From Streptomyces sp. NBC_01463 (lineage in GTDB: Bacteria; Actinomycetota; Actinomycetes; Streptomycetales; Streptomycetaceae), in the NCBI GenBank assembly GCA_036227345.1, contig CP109468.1, positions 3,038,001 to 3,102,000 of the forward strand: a stretch of 64,000 nt of DNA, read 5' to 3'. Under the pieces are notes generated by a model. It saw only the letters and a list, made by a program, of their open reading frames with translations. It had not been told where the DNA came from and did not search any database. Positions 8,807-16,372 of this stretch are shown piece after piece. Positions within the stretch are counted from its first letter, which is position 1. Each line of letters begins with the position of its first letter. A program made the translations under genes and the position numbers.

Positions 8807-8993
8807 GGCACGACGTTACCCGCTGTCAGTGGGGGAAGTCCCGCCTCCGGAACGGTTCACACATGATCCGCGCCATGGCTTGCACCATTTGAACGACTAA
8901 TACCCCATGCCTGTGGACAACTTTTCACACGCTTCCGCGGCACGCCGCATTCTGGCAATGGATCTCACGCAGGCACACAGACCGGGGGAAGCC

Positions 8994-10139
8994 GTGCATC
9001 CGATGTTGAAGCCCGCACTGCGCCGCGCATGGCGCGGCAGCGGCACCGTGCAATTCGGAGTGACGCCCGCACATGCGGTCAAAGTGGGCCCGATGGATAT
9101 CGCGACGGGCTGTTTCCTGGAACTGCTCGACGGAACACGCGGGATGTCCCTGCTGCGCCAGGAGGCCAGGGCACTCGACCTGAATGATCATCAAGTGGAG
9201 ACGCTCGTGGCGCGATTGACGGACGCCGGACTCGTCGACGACGTGCGGGCGGGCGGCCCGGAGGCCGATGCCCTGCGGAACCGGGTGGACGCTCTGGAGC
9301 GCCACCGGCCCGACCTGGCGTCACTCTCCGTGGTCCATCCCGAACCAGGAGGGGGGATGCGGCGGCTGGCCGCGCGCCGCTCCATGCGGGTCCAGGTGCG
9401 GGGCGCCGGCCGGGTCGGCGCGGCGGTGGCGGCGGTCCTCGCCGGATCCGGGGTGGGCCGGGTCGAGGTCCTGGACGGCGGCTGCGCCGAACCGTGCGAC
9501 GTGTCGCCCGGCGGCCTGCCCGCGTCGGCGGTCGGGGAGCGCCGGGACTCGGCCGCGCGGCAGCTGGTCCGTCGCTCCTCCCCCGGTCCGGCGCCTCGCT
9601 CCGGACAGTCGTCGGCGGGTACCGCGAGCGGTGAGCCCGGCCTCTCGCTGATCGTCGTCGCCCCGCGCGACGGCCTGTCCGTCTACGTCCCCGATCCGCG
9701 CACGGCCGAGCCGTGGATCTCCTCGGGCACCCCTCATCTCTATGCCGGGGTCATCGAGGCCACCGGCTTCGTCGGACCGCTGGTGCTGCCGGGAGGCACG
9801 GCCTGTGCGGGATGTCTCGAACTGCACCGGCGGGACCGGGACCCGCAGTGGCCACGGATGCTGGCTCAGTGGCAGTCCGGCCGGCGCACCGCCGTGCAGG
9901 CGTGCGACCTGGGCCTGGCGACGGCGGTGGCCGGGCTCGCGGCGGCCCACGCACTGGCCTTCCTGGACGGCGAACTGCCCGCCAGTACCGGGGCCCGCTG
10001 GGAGGCCGCACTGCCGCTGTTGGACTGGCGGTCGGAGCGGATCGCAGCACACCTCGACTGTTCCTGCGGGGCGGGTGGGCACACTGAGGGGGTGCGCACC
10101 TCCGGGGCCGGCACGGCGCACGACACAATGGCCGGGTAA
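8994..10139 (+). CDS. ThiF/E1-like protein with winged-helix N-terminus
   Basis: A protein of about 381 residues. The N-terminal part (LKPALRRAWRGSGTVQFG ... LLDGTRGMSLL ... LTDAGLVDD) resembles the leader-binding (RRE-like) wing of E1-like cyclodehydratase partners. A Rossmann segment follows (VRGAGRVGAAVAAVLAGSGV, then VEVLDGG), and two Cys pairs (ACAGCLELH and a final DCSCG) probably hold one structural zinc as in ThiF/MoeB. The Asn-Arg-Gln adenylation signature of active ThiF is not seen after the LDGG strand, so catalysis is doubtful. The GTG at 8994 follows GGGGGAA; the frame is open to 8907. No precursor peptide was found nearby. Confidence 0.7.
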   Translation: MHPMLKPALRRAWRGSGTVQFGVTPAHAVKVGPMDIATGCFLELLDGTRGMSLLRQEARALDLNDHQVETLVARLTDAGLVDDVRAGGPEADALRNRVDALERHRPDLASLSVVHPEPGGGMRRLAARRSMRVQVRGAGRVGAAVAAVLAGSGVGRVEVLDGGCAEPCDVSPGGLPASAVGERRDSAARQLVRRSSPGPAPRSGQSSAGTASGEPGLSLIVVAPRDGLSVYVPDPRTAEPWISSGTPHLYAGVIEATGFVGPLVLPGGTACAGCLELHRRDRDPQWPRMLAQWQSGRRTAVQACDLGLATAVAGLAAAHALAFLDGELPASTGARWEAALPLLDWRSERIAAHLDCSCGAGGHTEGVRTSGAGTAHDTMAG

Positions 10140-10180
10140 CCGCCGCACGCGGCGCGGCAGTCTGGGATTTGGAGGGGCAT

Positions 10181-11701
10181 ATGTCTGATCTTCCCCGGAA
10201 GGCGGTCACCCGAACCGCCAAGCTGGCCGCGCTGCCTTTGGGGTTCGCCGGCCGTGCCACGTGGGGGCTGGGAAAGCGCATCGGCGGGAAGTCCGCGGAG
10301 CTGGTCGCGCGCGAGGTCCAGCAGCGCACCGCCGATCAGCTCTTCAAGGTGCTGGGCGAGCTGAAGGGCGGGGCCATGAAGCTGGGCCAGGCCCTGTCCG
10401 TCTTCGAGTCCGCACTGCCCGAGGAGGTCGCGGGCCCCTACCGTGCGGCGCTGACCAAGCTCCAGGAGGCGGCCCCGCCCCTGCCGAGCGGCACGGTCCA
10501 CGCGGTGCTGGCGGAACGCCTGGGTGAGGACTGGCGGGAGCTGTTCCTGGAGTTCGAGGACAAGCCGTCGGCGGCCGCCTCGATCGGGCAGGTGCACCGG
10601 GCGGTGTGGCACGACGGCCGGGAGGTCGCCGTGAAGGTGCAGTATCCGGGCGCCGGTGAGGCCCTGCTGTCGGATCTGACCCAGCTCAGCCGGTTCGCCC
10701 GGCTGCTCGGCCCGCTGATCCCCGGTATGGACATCAAGCCGCTCATCACGGAGCTGCGCGACCGGGTGTCGGAGGAGCTGGACTACGAGCAGGAGGCGCA
10801 GTCGCAGCGGGAGCACGCCGAGGAGTTCGCGGACGATCCCGATGTGCTGGTGCCCGGGGTGGTCCACCAGTCCGATCAGGTGCTGGTCACCGAGTGGATC
10901 GACGGGGTGCCGCTGGCCGACGTGATCGCCGACGGGACACCGGAACAGCGGGACCGGGCGGGACAGCTGCTGGCCAGGTTCCTGTTCTCCGGCCCCGCGC
11001 GCACCGGGCTGCTGCACGCGGACCCGCACCCGGGCAACTTCCGGCTGCTGCCCGCGGCCCCGTCCCCCGCGACGGACGGCGAGGGCGACGGCGACGGCAA
11101 GGGCCGGGGCGAGGCCGAGGACGGTCAGGACGGCGGCGCGGACGGCGGGGTGGCGCGATGGCGGCTGGGCGTCCTCGACTTCGGGACCGTGGACCGGCTG
11201 CCGGGCGGACTGCCCCGGACCATCGGGGACTCGCTGCGGCTGACGCTCCAGGGTGACGCGGACGGGGTGTACCAGCTGCTGTGCGAGGAGGGGTTCGTCA
11301 AGGAGTCGATCGACCTCGCACCGGACGCGGTCCTCGACTACCTCCTGCCGATCATCGAACCGGCCGAGGTGGAGGAGTTCACCTTCAGCCGGAGCTGGAT
11401 GCGCAATCAGGCCGCCCGGATAGCGGACCCTCGCTCCCCGGCGCATCAGCTGGGCAAGCAGCTGAATCTGCCGCCCTCCTATCTGCTGATACACCGGGTG
11501 ACGCTGAGCACGATCGGGGTGCTGTGCCAGCTCGGAGCCACGGTCCGGCTGCGCGAGGAACTGGAGTCCTGGCTCCCGGGGTTCCTGGCGCCGGATGAGG
11601 ACGCGCAGCCGGAGGAGGCGTCCGAGGATGATGCGGTGGACGCGCAGGACGCGGCGGAGGATGCCGTGGAGGGCGCCGTGGCCGGTGCGGATGTGACGTA
11701 G
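10181..11701 (+). CDS. ABC1/AarF-UbiB family atypical kinase
   Basis: A 506-residue member of the ABC1 (ADCK/UbiB) protein-kinase-like family. It has the KxGQ motif (GGAMKLGQALSVFES), the Ala-rich loop (SAAASIGQVHRAV), the ATP-binding lysine (EVAVKVQYPG), the catalytic block LLHADPHPGNF and the metal motif LDFGTVD. The stretch between the last two (about residues 285-325) is a Gly/Asp/Glu-rich insert that splits the kinase lobe. Family members are atypical ATPases/kinases tied to isoprenoid-lipid or quinone metabolism; the M. tuberculosis homologue Rv3197 lies next to whiB7 and has been linked to macrolide resistance (memory). The ATG at 10181 follows GGAGGGG. A terminator hairpin follows. 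Confidence 0.88.
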   Translation: MSDLPRKAVTRTAKLAALPLGFAGRATWGLGKRIGGKSAELVAREVQQRTADQLFKVLGELKGGAMKLGQALSVFESALPEEVAGPYRAALTKLQEAAPPLPSGTVHAVLAERLGEDWRELFLEFEDKPSAAASIGQVHRAVWHDGREVAVKVQYPGAGEALLSDLTQLSRFARLLGPLIPGMDIKPLITELRDRVSEELDYEQEAQSQREHAEEFADDPDVLVPGVVHQSDQVLVTEWIDGVPLADVIADGTPEQRDRAGQLLARFLFSGPARTGLLHADPHPGNFRLLPAAPSPATDGEGDGDGKGRGEAEDGQDGGADGGVARWRLGVLDFGTVDRLPGGLPRTIGDSLRLTLQGDADGVYQLLCEEGFVKESIDLAPDAVLDYLLPIIEPAEVEEFTFSRSWMRNQAARIADPRSPAHQLGKQLNLPPSYLLIHRVTLSTIGVLCQLGATVRLREELESWLPGFLAPDEDAQPEEASEDDAVDAQDAAEDAVEGAVAGADVT

Positions 11702-11710
11702 CGGCTCGGT

Positions 11711-11735
11711 GCCGGACACCGCGGTGGTGTCCGGC
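11711..11735. terminator. Hairpin terminator after the ABC1 kinase
   Basis: Perfect inverted repeat GCCGGACACC / GGTGTCCGGC with a five-base loop, located between the convergent ABC1 kinase gene (+) and the small zinc-ribbon gene (-). Confidence 0.75.
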
Positions 11736-11740
11736 GGCGT

Positions 11741-11944
11741 TCACCACCAGGCGGAGTCGAGGCGCCCCTCGATGGCCCGGATGTGGGTACGGGCACAGGC
11801 GTCACAGAAGTAGCGGCGGCTGCCGTTCTCCACGGAACAGAGCCAGGTCGGCGGTGCGCTGTCGCTCGCGGCGCGGGTTCCGCACAGGGCGCACACGACG
11901 CCCCCGGTACCCGCTTCTCCGGGGCGATGAGTCTCCTCGTCCAC
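11741..11944 (-). CDS. Small zinc-ribbon-like protein (67 aa)
   Basis: A conserved streptomycete-type small protein with two CxxC pairs (VCALCGT and FCDACART) separated by about 25 residues, suggesting a treble-clef or zinc-ribbon fold, and a fixed C-terminus IRAIEGRLDSAWW. The GTG at 11944 gives VDEETHRPGEAG; the longer open frame to 12001 adds a basic, unconserved stretch. It has no recognised catalytic motif. It may bind nucleic acid or protein through the zinc site (inference). It lies downstream of the wblC region on the same strand but is separated from it by a terminator, so it probably has its own promoter. Confidence 0.65.
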   Translation of the reverse strand: MDEETHRPGEAGTGGVVCALCGTRAASDSAPPTWLCSVENGSRRYFCDACARTHIRAIEGRLDSAWW

Positions 11945-12029
11945 CTGGTGACGATAACTCCGCCGCGGTGTTCCGGCGCGGCGCGGCGCCACACGGCACA
12001 CAGCCGTAACACGGACCGCCGTCGCACGA

Positions 12030-12063
12030 CCGCGGGGCCGGTCCGAGTGGACCGGCCCCGCGG
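12030..12063. terminator. Hairpin terminator
   Basis: Perfect 15-bp arms CCGCGGGGCCGGTCC / GGACCGGCCCCGCGG with a GAGT loop. It lies downstream of the small gene at 12188-12451 (minus strand) and probably ends the wblC transcript. Confidence 0.8.
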
Positions 12064-12187
12064 TAGGGGTACTTCTGTGTCTGCTGCTGCGTTCACCGCT
12101 GGGACTGCTGCGGGGATCGTCTGCTTCTTGCCGGGAGCAGAGAGCGGCTGCCCCCGGCGGTTACTGCGGCGTGCGGTCCTGCTCGGT

Positions 12188-12451
12188 TCAGTGCATGACC
12201 GCCATGGCCAGCGCACGACGGGCGCGCATAGAGGCACGCTCGGCCCTGCGCTGCATGCGCCGCGCGGTGATCAGGCGCACGGCCTGACGTTCCGCGTCGG
12301 CTTCCCGCAGGCGGTCGTGCATATGAGCACGAGCCAGGGCTTCTGGGATGAGTTGCATCTCGCGGGTCCTGTTCTGACGCGAGTCGTTCGCGCCGATGAT
12401 GGTGACGTCCGGTGTCGCGGAGCCGACGGGCTCCCTCGTGGGGATGGTCAT
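12188..12451 (-). CDS. Small conserved protein downstream of wblC (87 aa)
   Basis: An 87-residue, highly basic and alanine-rich protein. It begins TIPTREPVGSATPDVTIIG and is mostly helical from residue 30 onward (EALARAHMHDRLREADAERQ, then Arg-rich RRMQRRAERASMRARRA). It has no Cys, signal peptide or membrane segment. The charge and helicity suggest nucleic-acid or ribosome contact, but this is inference. The ATG at 12451 is the start nearest the recognisable sequence; an in-frame ATG at 12511 (KRIGTIDRPLTHD) is possible. It lies 92 bp downstream of wblC on the same strand and ends at a strong hairpin, so co-transcription with wblC and induction by ribosome-targeting drugs would be expected. 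Confidence 0.65.
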   Translation of the reverse strand: MTIPTREPVGSATPDVTIIGANDSRQNRTREMQLIPEALARAHMHDRLREADAERQAVRLITARRMQRRAERASMRARRALAMAVMH

Positions 12452-12543
12452 TGGTGCCTGGTTTCGGGGGTCGTGTGTCAGGGGACGGTCGATGGTTCCG
12501 ATGCGCTTCATGGGCTTGGGGGCCGTGACCCCCAGGTCGGCGG

Positions 12544-12912
12544 TCACGCCGCGACCGGGTTCTTGCGCGGACGGCCACGGGGCCGCTTGCGAGCGACGAC
12601 GACGCCCTGGATGAAGAGCTCGCCACCCCAGACGCCCCACGGCTCGCGGCGCTCCTTGGCGCCGGCGAGGCAGGCCTCGACGAGCGGACAGGTGCGGCAG
12701 AGGGACTTGGCGTACTCGACGTCGGCCGGCGACTCGGCGAAGAAGACCTCCGGGTCGTAGGAGCGGCAGGGGACGGGTACGCCGAGGTTCTCGATGGCGT
12801 CGTCGAGCGCGGTGAGCGCGGTGAGGGGGATCAAGGTGGAGTCCTCCGTGAGGCCGGGCGGGGGGAGTGTTTCGGAAGGCGGTACGGACGGGGCGTGCGC
12901 TTCGAGTTGCAC
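12544..12912 (-). CDS. wblC: WhiB-family Fe-S regulator WblC (WhiB7 orthologue)
   Basis: A 122-residue WhiB-like iron-sulfur protein that binds the housekeeping sigma factor and activates intrinsic antibiotic-resistance genes. The four cluster cysteines are in PCRSYDPEVFF and SLCRTCPLVEACLAG. The turn motif GVWGGE follows, and the C-terminus carries the AT-hook RKRPRGRPRK that distinguishes the WhiB7/WblC subgroup and binds A/T-rich DNA upstream of the -35. The GTG at 12912 (VQLEAHAPSV) matches the usual length; the frame stays open to 13026. The gene is preceded by a leader of about 600 nt with an upstream ORF and an intrinsic terminator, and its promoter has an A-rich box, so attenuation plus autoregulation is expected. 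Confidence 0.95.
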   Translation of the reverse strand: MQLEAHAPSVPPSETLPPPGLTEDSTLIPLTALTALDDAIENLGVPVPCRSYDPEVFFAESPADVEYAKSLCRTCPLVEACLAGAKERREPWGVWGGELFIQGVVVARKRPRGRPRKNPVAA

Positions 12913-13020
12913 GGTGGTGGTGTCCTCGTCTGGTCGTTTCCGGCCTGTTGGCCGGGGGGCGGCTGGTACCAGTTCTTGCTTGTCCCGAGGCTCCTTCGCG
13001 CTGTCTCGTCCGTTCGGACA

Positions 13021-13061
13021 AAACAAAAGGGCCGCGGATCCCGAGTGGGGTTCCGCGGCCC
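13021..13061 (-). terminator. Intrinsic terminator (attenuator) in the wblC leader
   Basis: On the minus strand the sequence is GGGCCGCGGA, a 13-base loop, TCCGCGGCCC and then TTTTGTTTTG. A perfect 10-bp GC stem followed by a U-rich run is rare in this GC-rich genome. It lies 109 bases before the wblC start and 25 bases after the upstream ORF, so it would stop transcription before wblC unless prevented. Confidence 0.88.
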
Positions 13062-13085
13062 TGAAGGCGCCGGCCTGATCGTCGA

Positions 13086-13421
13086 TCAGGCTGGATCACT
13101 CCAGGGTTCAGGCCCACGGAAGGCCCACATCGTGTGGTGGTGCGTCGTCTGCTTCTTGGCTCCGGCTTCCGCTCCCGCACCGACGGCCGCAAAGGCATAG
13201 GCCTGGGCCTGTCCCTTCGCTACTGCTGCTGCCGGTGCCTGGGTCGGTCGCTCATTGCGCTCCCGCACGGGAAGGTTCGCCAGGGACAGCGGGCTGACGG
13301 CGGAAATGCCGGACATACCGGTGCCACGCAGTGAAGACTTCGAAGAGCAGGCGAGGCCGAGCGAGCAGGCGGAGACGACCGAGAGATCGGTCATTTTGTT
13401 GGTCTCGATGATGCTGATCAC
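13086..13421 (-). CDS. Upstream ORF / leader peptide of wblC
   Basis: A 111-codon reading frame in the wblC leader. The GTG start is preceded by a very strong GAGGAGG at eight bases, better than most genes nearby, so it is certainly accessible to ribosomes. The product starts ISIIETNKMTDLSVVSAC, has no recognised domain and contains Ala/Gly-rich and TTHHHTMW stretches near the end. Its stop codon lies inside a small hairpin (GCCTGATC-GAC-GATCAGGC, 13073-13091) immediately before the terminator. This layout fits ribosome-mediated attenuation, as described for whiB7/wblC leaders: drug-slowed ribosomes on the ORF would change folding and let polymerase through. The peptide itself may have no function. 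Confidence 0.65.
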   Translation of the reverse strand: MISIIETNKMTDLSVVSACSLGLACSSKSSLRGTGMSGISAVSPLSLANLPVRERNERPTQAPAAAVAKGQAQAYAFAAVGAGAEAGAKKQTTHHHTMWAFRGPEPWSDPA

Positions 13422-13535
13422 TTCAATCGCCTCCTCTCGGCGTCTCGGGGGGGACCGGCCAGGCCGGTCCTGCGTATTCGGATAAGTACAGCACAGGGTC
13501 AGGGCTTCAGAGAAGTCGCTGTTCCCGTGGTTAAG

Positions 13536-13575
13536 AACCTATGGTGATGACTGGGGCGGGCGCAAACTATTTTTT
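13536..13575 (-). promoter_or_regulatory. wblC promoter with WhiB7-type A-rich box
   Basis: On the minus strand: AAAAAATAG, then -35 TTGCGC (13565-13560), an 18-base spacer, and -10 TAGGTT (13541-13536). The A-rich run ends a few bases before the -35, the position at which WhiB7 AT-hooks are known to dock. The site is consistent with positive autoregulation. Transcription would start near 13529. Confidence 0.8.
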
Positions 13576-13588
13576 CGACGAGTTTTTC

Positions 13589-15778
13589 TCACACCTCCTC
13601 GTCGGCCTCCTCGGGCCCCTCAGCCCCGTCCCCACCTGCGCAGATGTCGAGCACGGCGGCTCCGAACCGGCCCAGCTTCCGCGCGCCGACCCCGGAGATC
13701 CCGGCCAGTTCGCCCTCGCTGCCCGGCACCGCCTCCGCGATGGCCATCAGCGTCTTGTCGGTGAACACGCAGTAGGCGGGCTGCCCGATCTCCTGCGCCC
13801 GCTCCGCGCGCCAGTCGCGCAGCCGCTCGTACAGCGCCTCGTCCATGTCGGACGGGCAGTCGTCGCAGCGCATCAGCTTCATCTCACCGGCATCGGTCAG
13901 AGTCTTGCCGCAGACCCGGCACAGCGCCGGTCCACGCCGCTTCCGCCGGGCCGCCGCCGGGCGTTCGATCCCGCCGCTGCCGCCGGCCGTCGCCCGGCCG
14001 CCGAGCGCCGCCGAGCCGGGGCGCAGCCCGTTCAGGAAGCGGCTCGGGCGGCGGCCCGCCCGGCCGCCGGGCGAGCGGGCCAGCGACCACGACAGCGAGA
14101 GGTGGAAGCGGGCCCGGGTGACGCCGACGTAGAGCAGCCGGCGCTCCTCCTCGACCTGCTCGTCCGTCTTGGCGTAGGTGATCGGCATCATGCCCTCGGT
14201 CAGTCCGACCAGGAACACGGCGTCCCACTCCAGGCCCTTCGCCGAGTGCAGGGACGCCAGCGTGACCCCCTGGACCGTGGGGGCGTGCTGGGCCGCCGCG
14301 CGCTCGTCCAGTTCGGCGACCAGGTCGGACAGGGTCGCGCCCGGCCTGGCCTGTTCGAAGTCCTCGGCGAGCCTGACGAGGGCGGCCAGGGACTCCCAGC
14401 GGTCGCGCACCGCCCCCGATCCGGCGGGCGGCTCGCTGGTCCAGCCCTTGGTGGAGAGCACCGCCCGCACCTCGGAGGGCAGGCCCTCCGCGTCGTCCAG
14501 CAGGGAGTCGTTGCCCCCGGCCCGGGCGGCGCCGCGCAGGGCGACGCCCGCTTCCCGTACCTCCGGGCGCTCGAAGAAGCGCTCCGCTCCCCTGAGCTGA
14601 TAGGGCACGCCCGCGTCCGCGAGGGCCTGCTCGTAGACCTCGGACTGGGAGTTGACCCGGTAGAGCACGGCGATCTCACCGGCCGGGACCCCGGCGGCGA
14701 TCAGGTCCCGGATGCGGCGGGCGGTGCCCTCGGCCTCCGCGGGCTCGTCCGCGTACTCCAGGTAGGCGGGGTCGGGGCCCGACTCGCGCTGCGAGACCAG
14801 TTCGAGCCGGTGCTCCGCGGCGCGGCCGCGGGCCTGCGAGAGGAGTCCGTTGGCCAGGTGGACGACCTGGGGTGTGGAGCGGTAGTCGCGGACGAGCTTG
14901 ACCACGGTGGCCCGGGGGTGACGGGTGCGGAAATTCAGCAGGTGGTCGGGGGTGGCGCCGGTGAAGGAGTAGATCGTCTGGCTGGCGTCGCCGACGACGC
15001 AGAGGTTGTCCCGGTCGCCGAGCCAGAGGTCGAGCAGCCGCTGCTGGAGCGGGCTGACGTCCTGGTACTCGTCGACCACGAAGTGCTGGTACTGGCGGCG
15101 GACGTGGTCGGCGATGTCGTGGCGGTCCTGCAGGATTCCGACGGTCAGCAGGAGCACGTCCTCGAAGTCGATCACCGTGCGGTCGCGCTTCAGCTGCTCG
15201 TACATCGCGTAGACCTGGGAGATCTCGGCGGGATCGCGCGGGGCATCGCGCTGGGACTTGGCGACGACGGCCGGATAGTCGGCGGGCACGGTCTGGGTGA
15301 CCTTGGCCCATTCGATCTCGCTCGTGACATCGCGCAGTTCGTTGCGGTCGAGGCGGATGCGGCAGCGGGCCGCCGCCTCGGCGACCAGCTGGACCTTGCG
15401 CTCCACCAGCCGCGGCAGTTCACCACCGACCGCTTTCGGCCAGAAGTACTGGAGCTGGCGCAGCGCCGCGGAGTGGAAGGTCCGCGCCTGCACCCCGCCC
15501 GCGCCGAGCTGGCGCAGCCGGCCGCGCATCTCGCCCGCGGCCCGGTTGGTGAACGTGACGGCAAGCACGGTGGTCGGCTGGATGATCCCCGCGCGCACCC
15601 CGTAGGCGATGCGGTGCGTGATGGCCCGCGTCTTGCCCGTACCGGCCCCGGCCAGCACGCACACCGGCCCCTGCAGGGCCATGGCGACCTCGCGCTGCTC
15701 GGGGTCGAGCCCGTCGAGGACGGCGTCGGCGGAGTCGGGGACCTGGGGGAAGAGGGTGGAATGCGTTGCTGATGTCAC
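13589..15778 (-). CDS. uvrD2: ATP-dependent DNA helicase UvrD2
   Basis: A 729-residue superfamily 1A helicase. Motif I is LAGAGTGKTRAI, motif II DEYQDVSPLQQ, motif III GDASQTIYSFTGA, and motif VI-type LLYVGVTRAR lies near residue 540. After the helicase core it has a tetracysteine element (LCRVCGKTL ... MRCDDCPSD) and an HRDC domain (YCVFTDKTLMAIAE ... ISGVGARKLGRFG), the combination that defines actinobacterial UvrD2. It unwinds DNA in the 3'-5' direction using ATP and is thought to act in repair. The GTG start gives TSATHSTLFPQVPD. The gene is divergent from mrx and its 3' end abuts the wblC promoter, leaving only 13 bp. Confidence 0.95.
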   Translation of the reverse strand: MTSATHSTLFPQVPDSADAVLDGLDPEQREVAMALQGPVCVLAGAGTGKTRAITHRIAYGVRAGIIQPTTVLAVTFTNRAAGEMRGRLRQLGAGGVQARTFHSAALRQLQYFWPKAVGGELPRLVERKVQLVAEAAARCRIRLDRNELRDVTSEIEWAKVTQTVPADYPAVVAKSQRDAPRDPAEISQVYAMYEQLKRDRTVIDFEDVLLLTVGILQDRHDIADHVRRQYQHFVVDEYQDVSPLQQRLLDLWLGDRDNLCVVGDASQTIYSFTGATPDHLLNFRTRHPRATVVKLVRDYRSTPQVVHLANGLLSQARGRAAEHRLELVSQRESGPDPAYLEYADEPAEAEGTARRIRDLIAAGVPAGEIAVLYRVNSQSEVYEQALADAGVPYQLRGAERFFERPEVREAGVALRGAARAGGNDSLLDDAEGLPSEVRAVLSTKGWTSEPPAGSGAVRDRWESLAALVRLAEDFEQARPGATLSDLVAELDERAAAQHAPTVQGVTLASLHSAKGLEWDAVFLVGLTEGMMPITYAKTDEQVEEERRLLYVGVTRARFHLSLSWSLARSPGGRAGRRPSRFLNGLRPGSAALGGRATAGGSGGIERPAAARRKRRGPALCRVCGKTLTDAGEMKLMRCDDCPSDMDEALYERLRDWRAERAQEIGQPAYCVFTDKTLMAIAEAVPGSEGELAGISGVGARKLGRFGAAVLDICAGGDGAEGPEEADEEV

Positions 15779-15997
15779 CCCGCCATGCTGCCAGGTCGGA
15801 AGGGGCGGAAGGGGAAGTTGTCCACAGGCCCGTCCCGTCCGTCGTACTAATCGGGGGCGGGCCCGGGAATGGTGGCCAGGTCACGTGCGTTCTCCTTCCG
15901 TGCGGCAACGCATGTCCCCGCCTCGCCGTGTGACGGACGAGACGCGCCGGGACGTGGCGGGAATGCCGGAACCGATGAGACAGAGGAGCGCCAAGAC

Positions 15998-16240
15998 ATG
16001 CCGGGCACTGTGACGATGTACAGCACCACGTGGTGCGGCTACTGCCGTCGGCTCAAGGGCCAGATGGACCGCGAGGGCATCGCGTACACCGAGATCAACA
16101 TCGAGCAGGACCCGGAGTCGGCGGCCTTCGTCGAGAAGGCGAATGGCGGAAACCAGACGGTCCCGACCGTTCTCTTCCCCGACGGTTCGACCCTGACGAA
16201 CCCCTCGCTGGCGCAGGTGAAGCAGAAGGTCGGCGTCTGA
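15998..16240 (+). CDS. mrx: Mycoredoxin (glutaredoxin-like, mycothiol-dependent)
   Basis: An 80-residue glutaredoxin-fold protein with active site TTWCGYCRRLKGQM (Cys13, Cys16) and the NGGNQTVPTVLFPDGS segment holding the cis-proline. The CGYC motif and actinobacterial setting point to mycoredoxin, which reduces mycothiol-protein mixed disulfides in the cytoplasm. The ATG at 15998 follows GAGGAG at ten bases and starts the conserved core; the open frame upstream is not part of the protein. It is divergent from uvrD2, the same pairing as in M. tuberculosis (mrx1 beside uvrD2, from memory). A large hairpin follows. Confidence 0.92.
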   Translation: MPGTVTMYSTTWCGYCRRLKGQMDREGIAYTEINIEQDPESAAFVEKANGGNQTVPTVLFPDGSTLTNPSLAQVKQKVGV

Positions 16241-16263
16241 CGCCGCCCCTCTCCCCGTACACC

Positions 16264-16317
16264 GCACCGCCCCCACCGGTCGAGACCATGTGTCGAGACC
16301 ACCGGTGGGGGCGGTGC
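16264..16317. terminator. Long hairpin terminator after mrx
   Basis: Inverted repeat GCACCGCCCCCACCGGT / ACCGGTGGGGGCGGTGC (17 bp) with a 20-base loop that itself contains two direct copies of GTCGAGACCA. It lies between the convergent mrx (+) and the hydrolase fusion gene (-). Confidence 0.8.
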
Positions 16318-16372
16318 TGTGTGCGGACGGGAGAGGGAGCGCGGACAGTGTCCGGACCGGCGCGGGCTCGTC

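Noticed and set aside
13086..13421. The wblC upstream ORF considered as a lanthipeptide or other RiPP precursor
   Set aside because: There is no modification enzyme nearby, the Ser/Thr/Cys pattern is not core-like, and the position before a terminator and wblC explains it as a leader ORF.
13541..15772. A plus-strand open frame of 743 codons opposite uvrD2
   Set aside because: It is a shadow of uvrD2, whose helicase motifs are complete on the minus strand; the frame also covers the wblC promoter.
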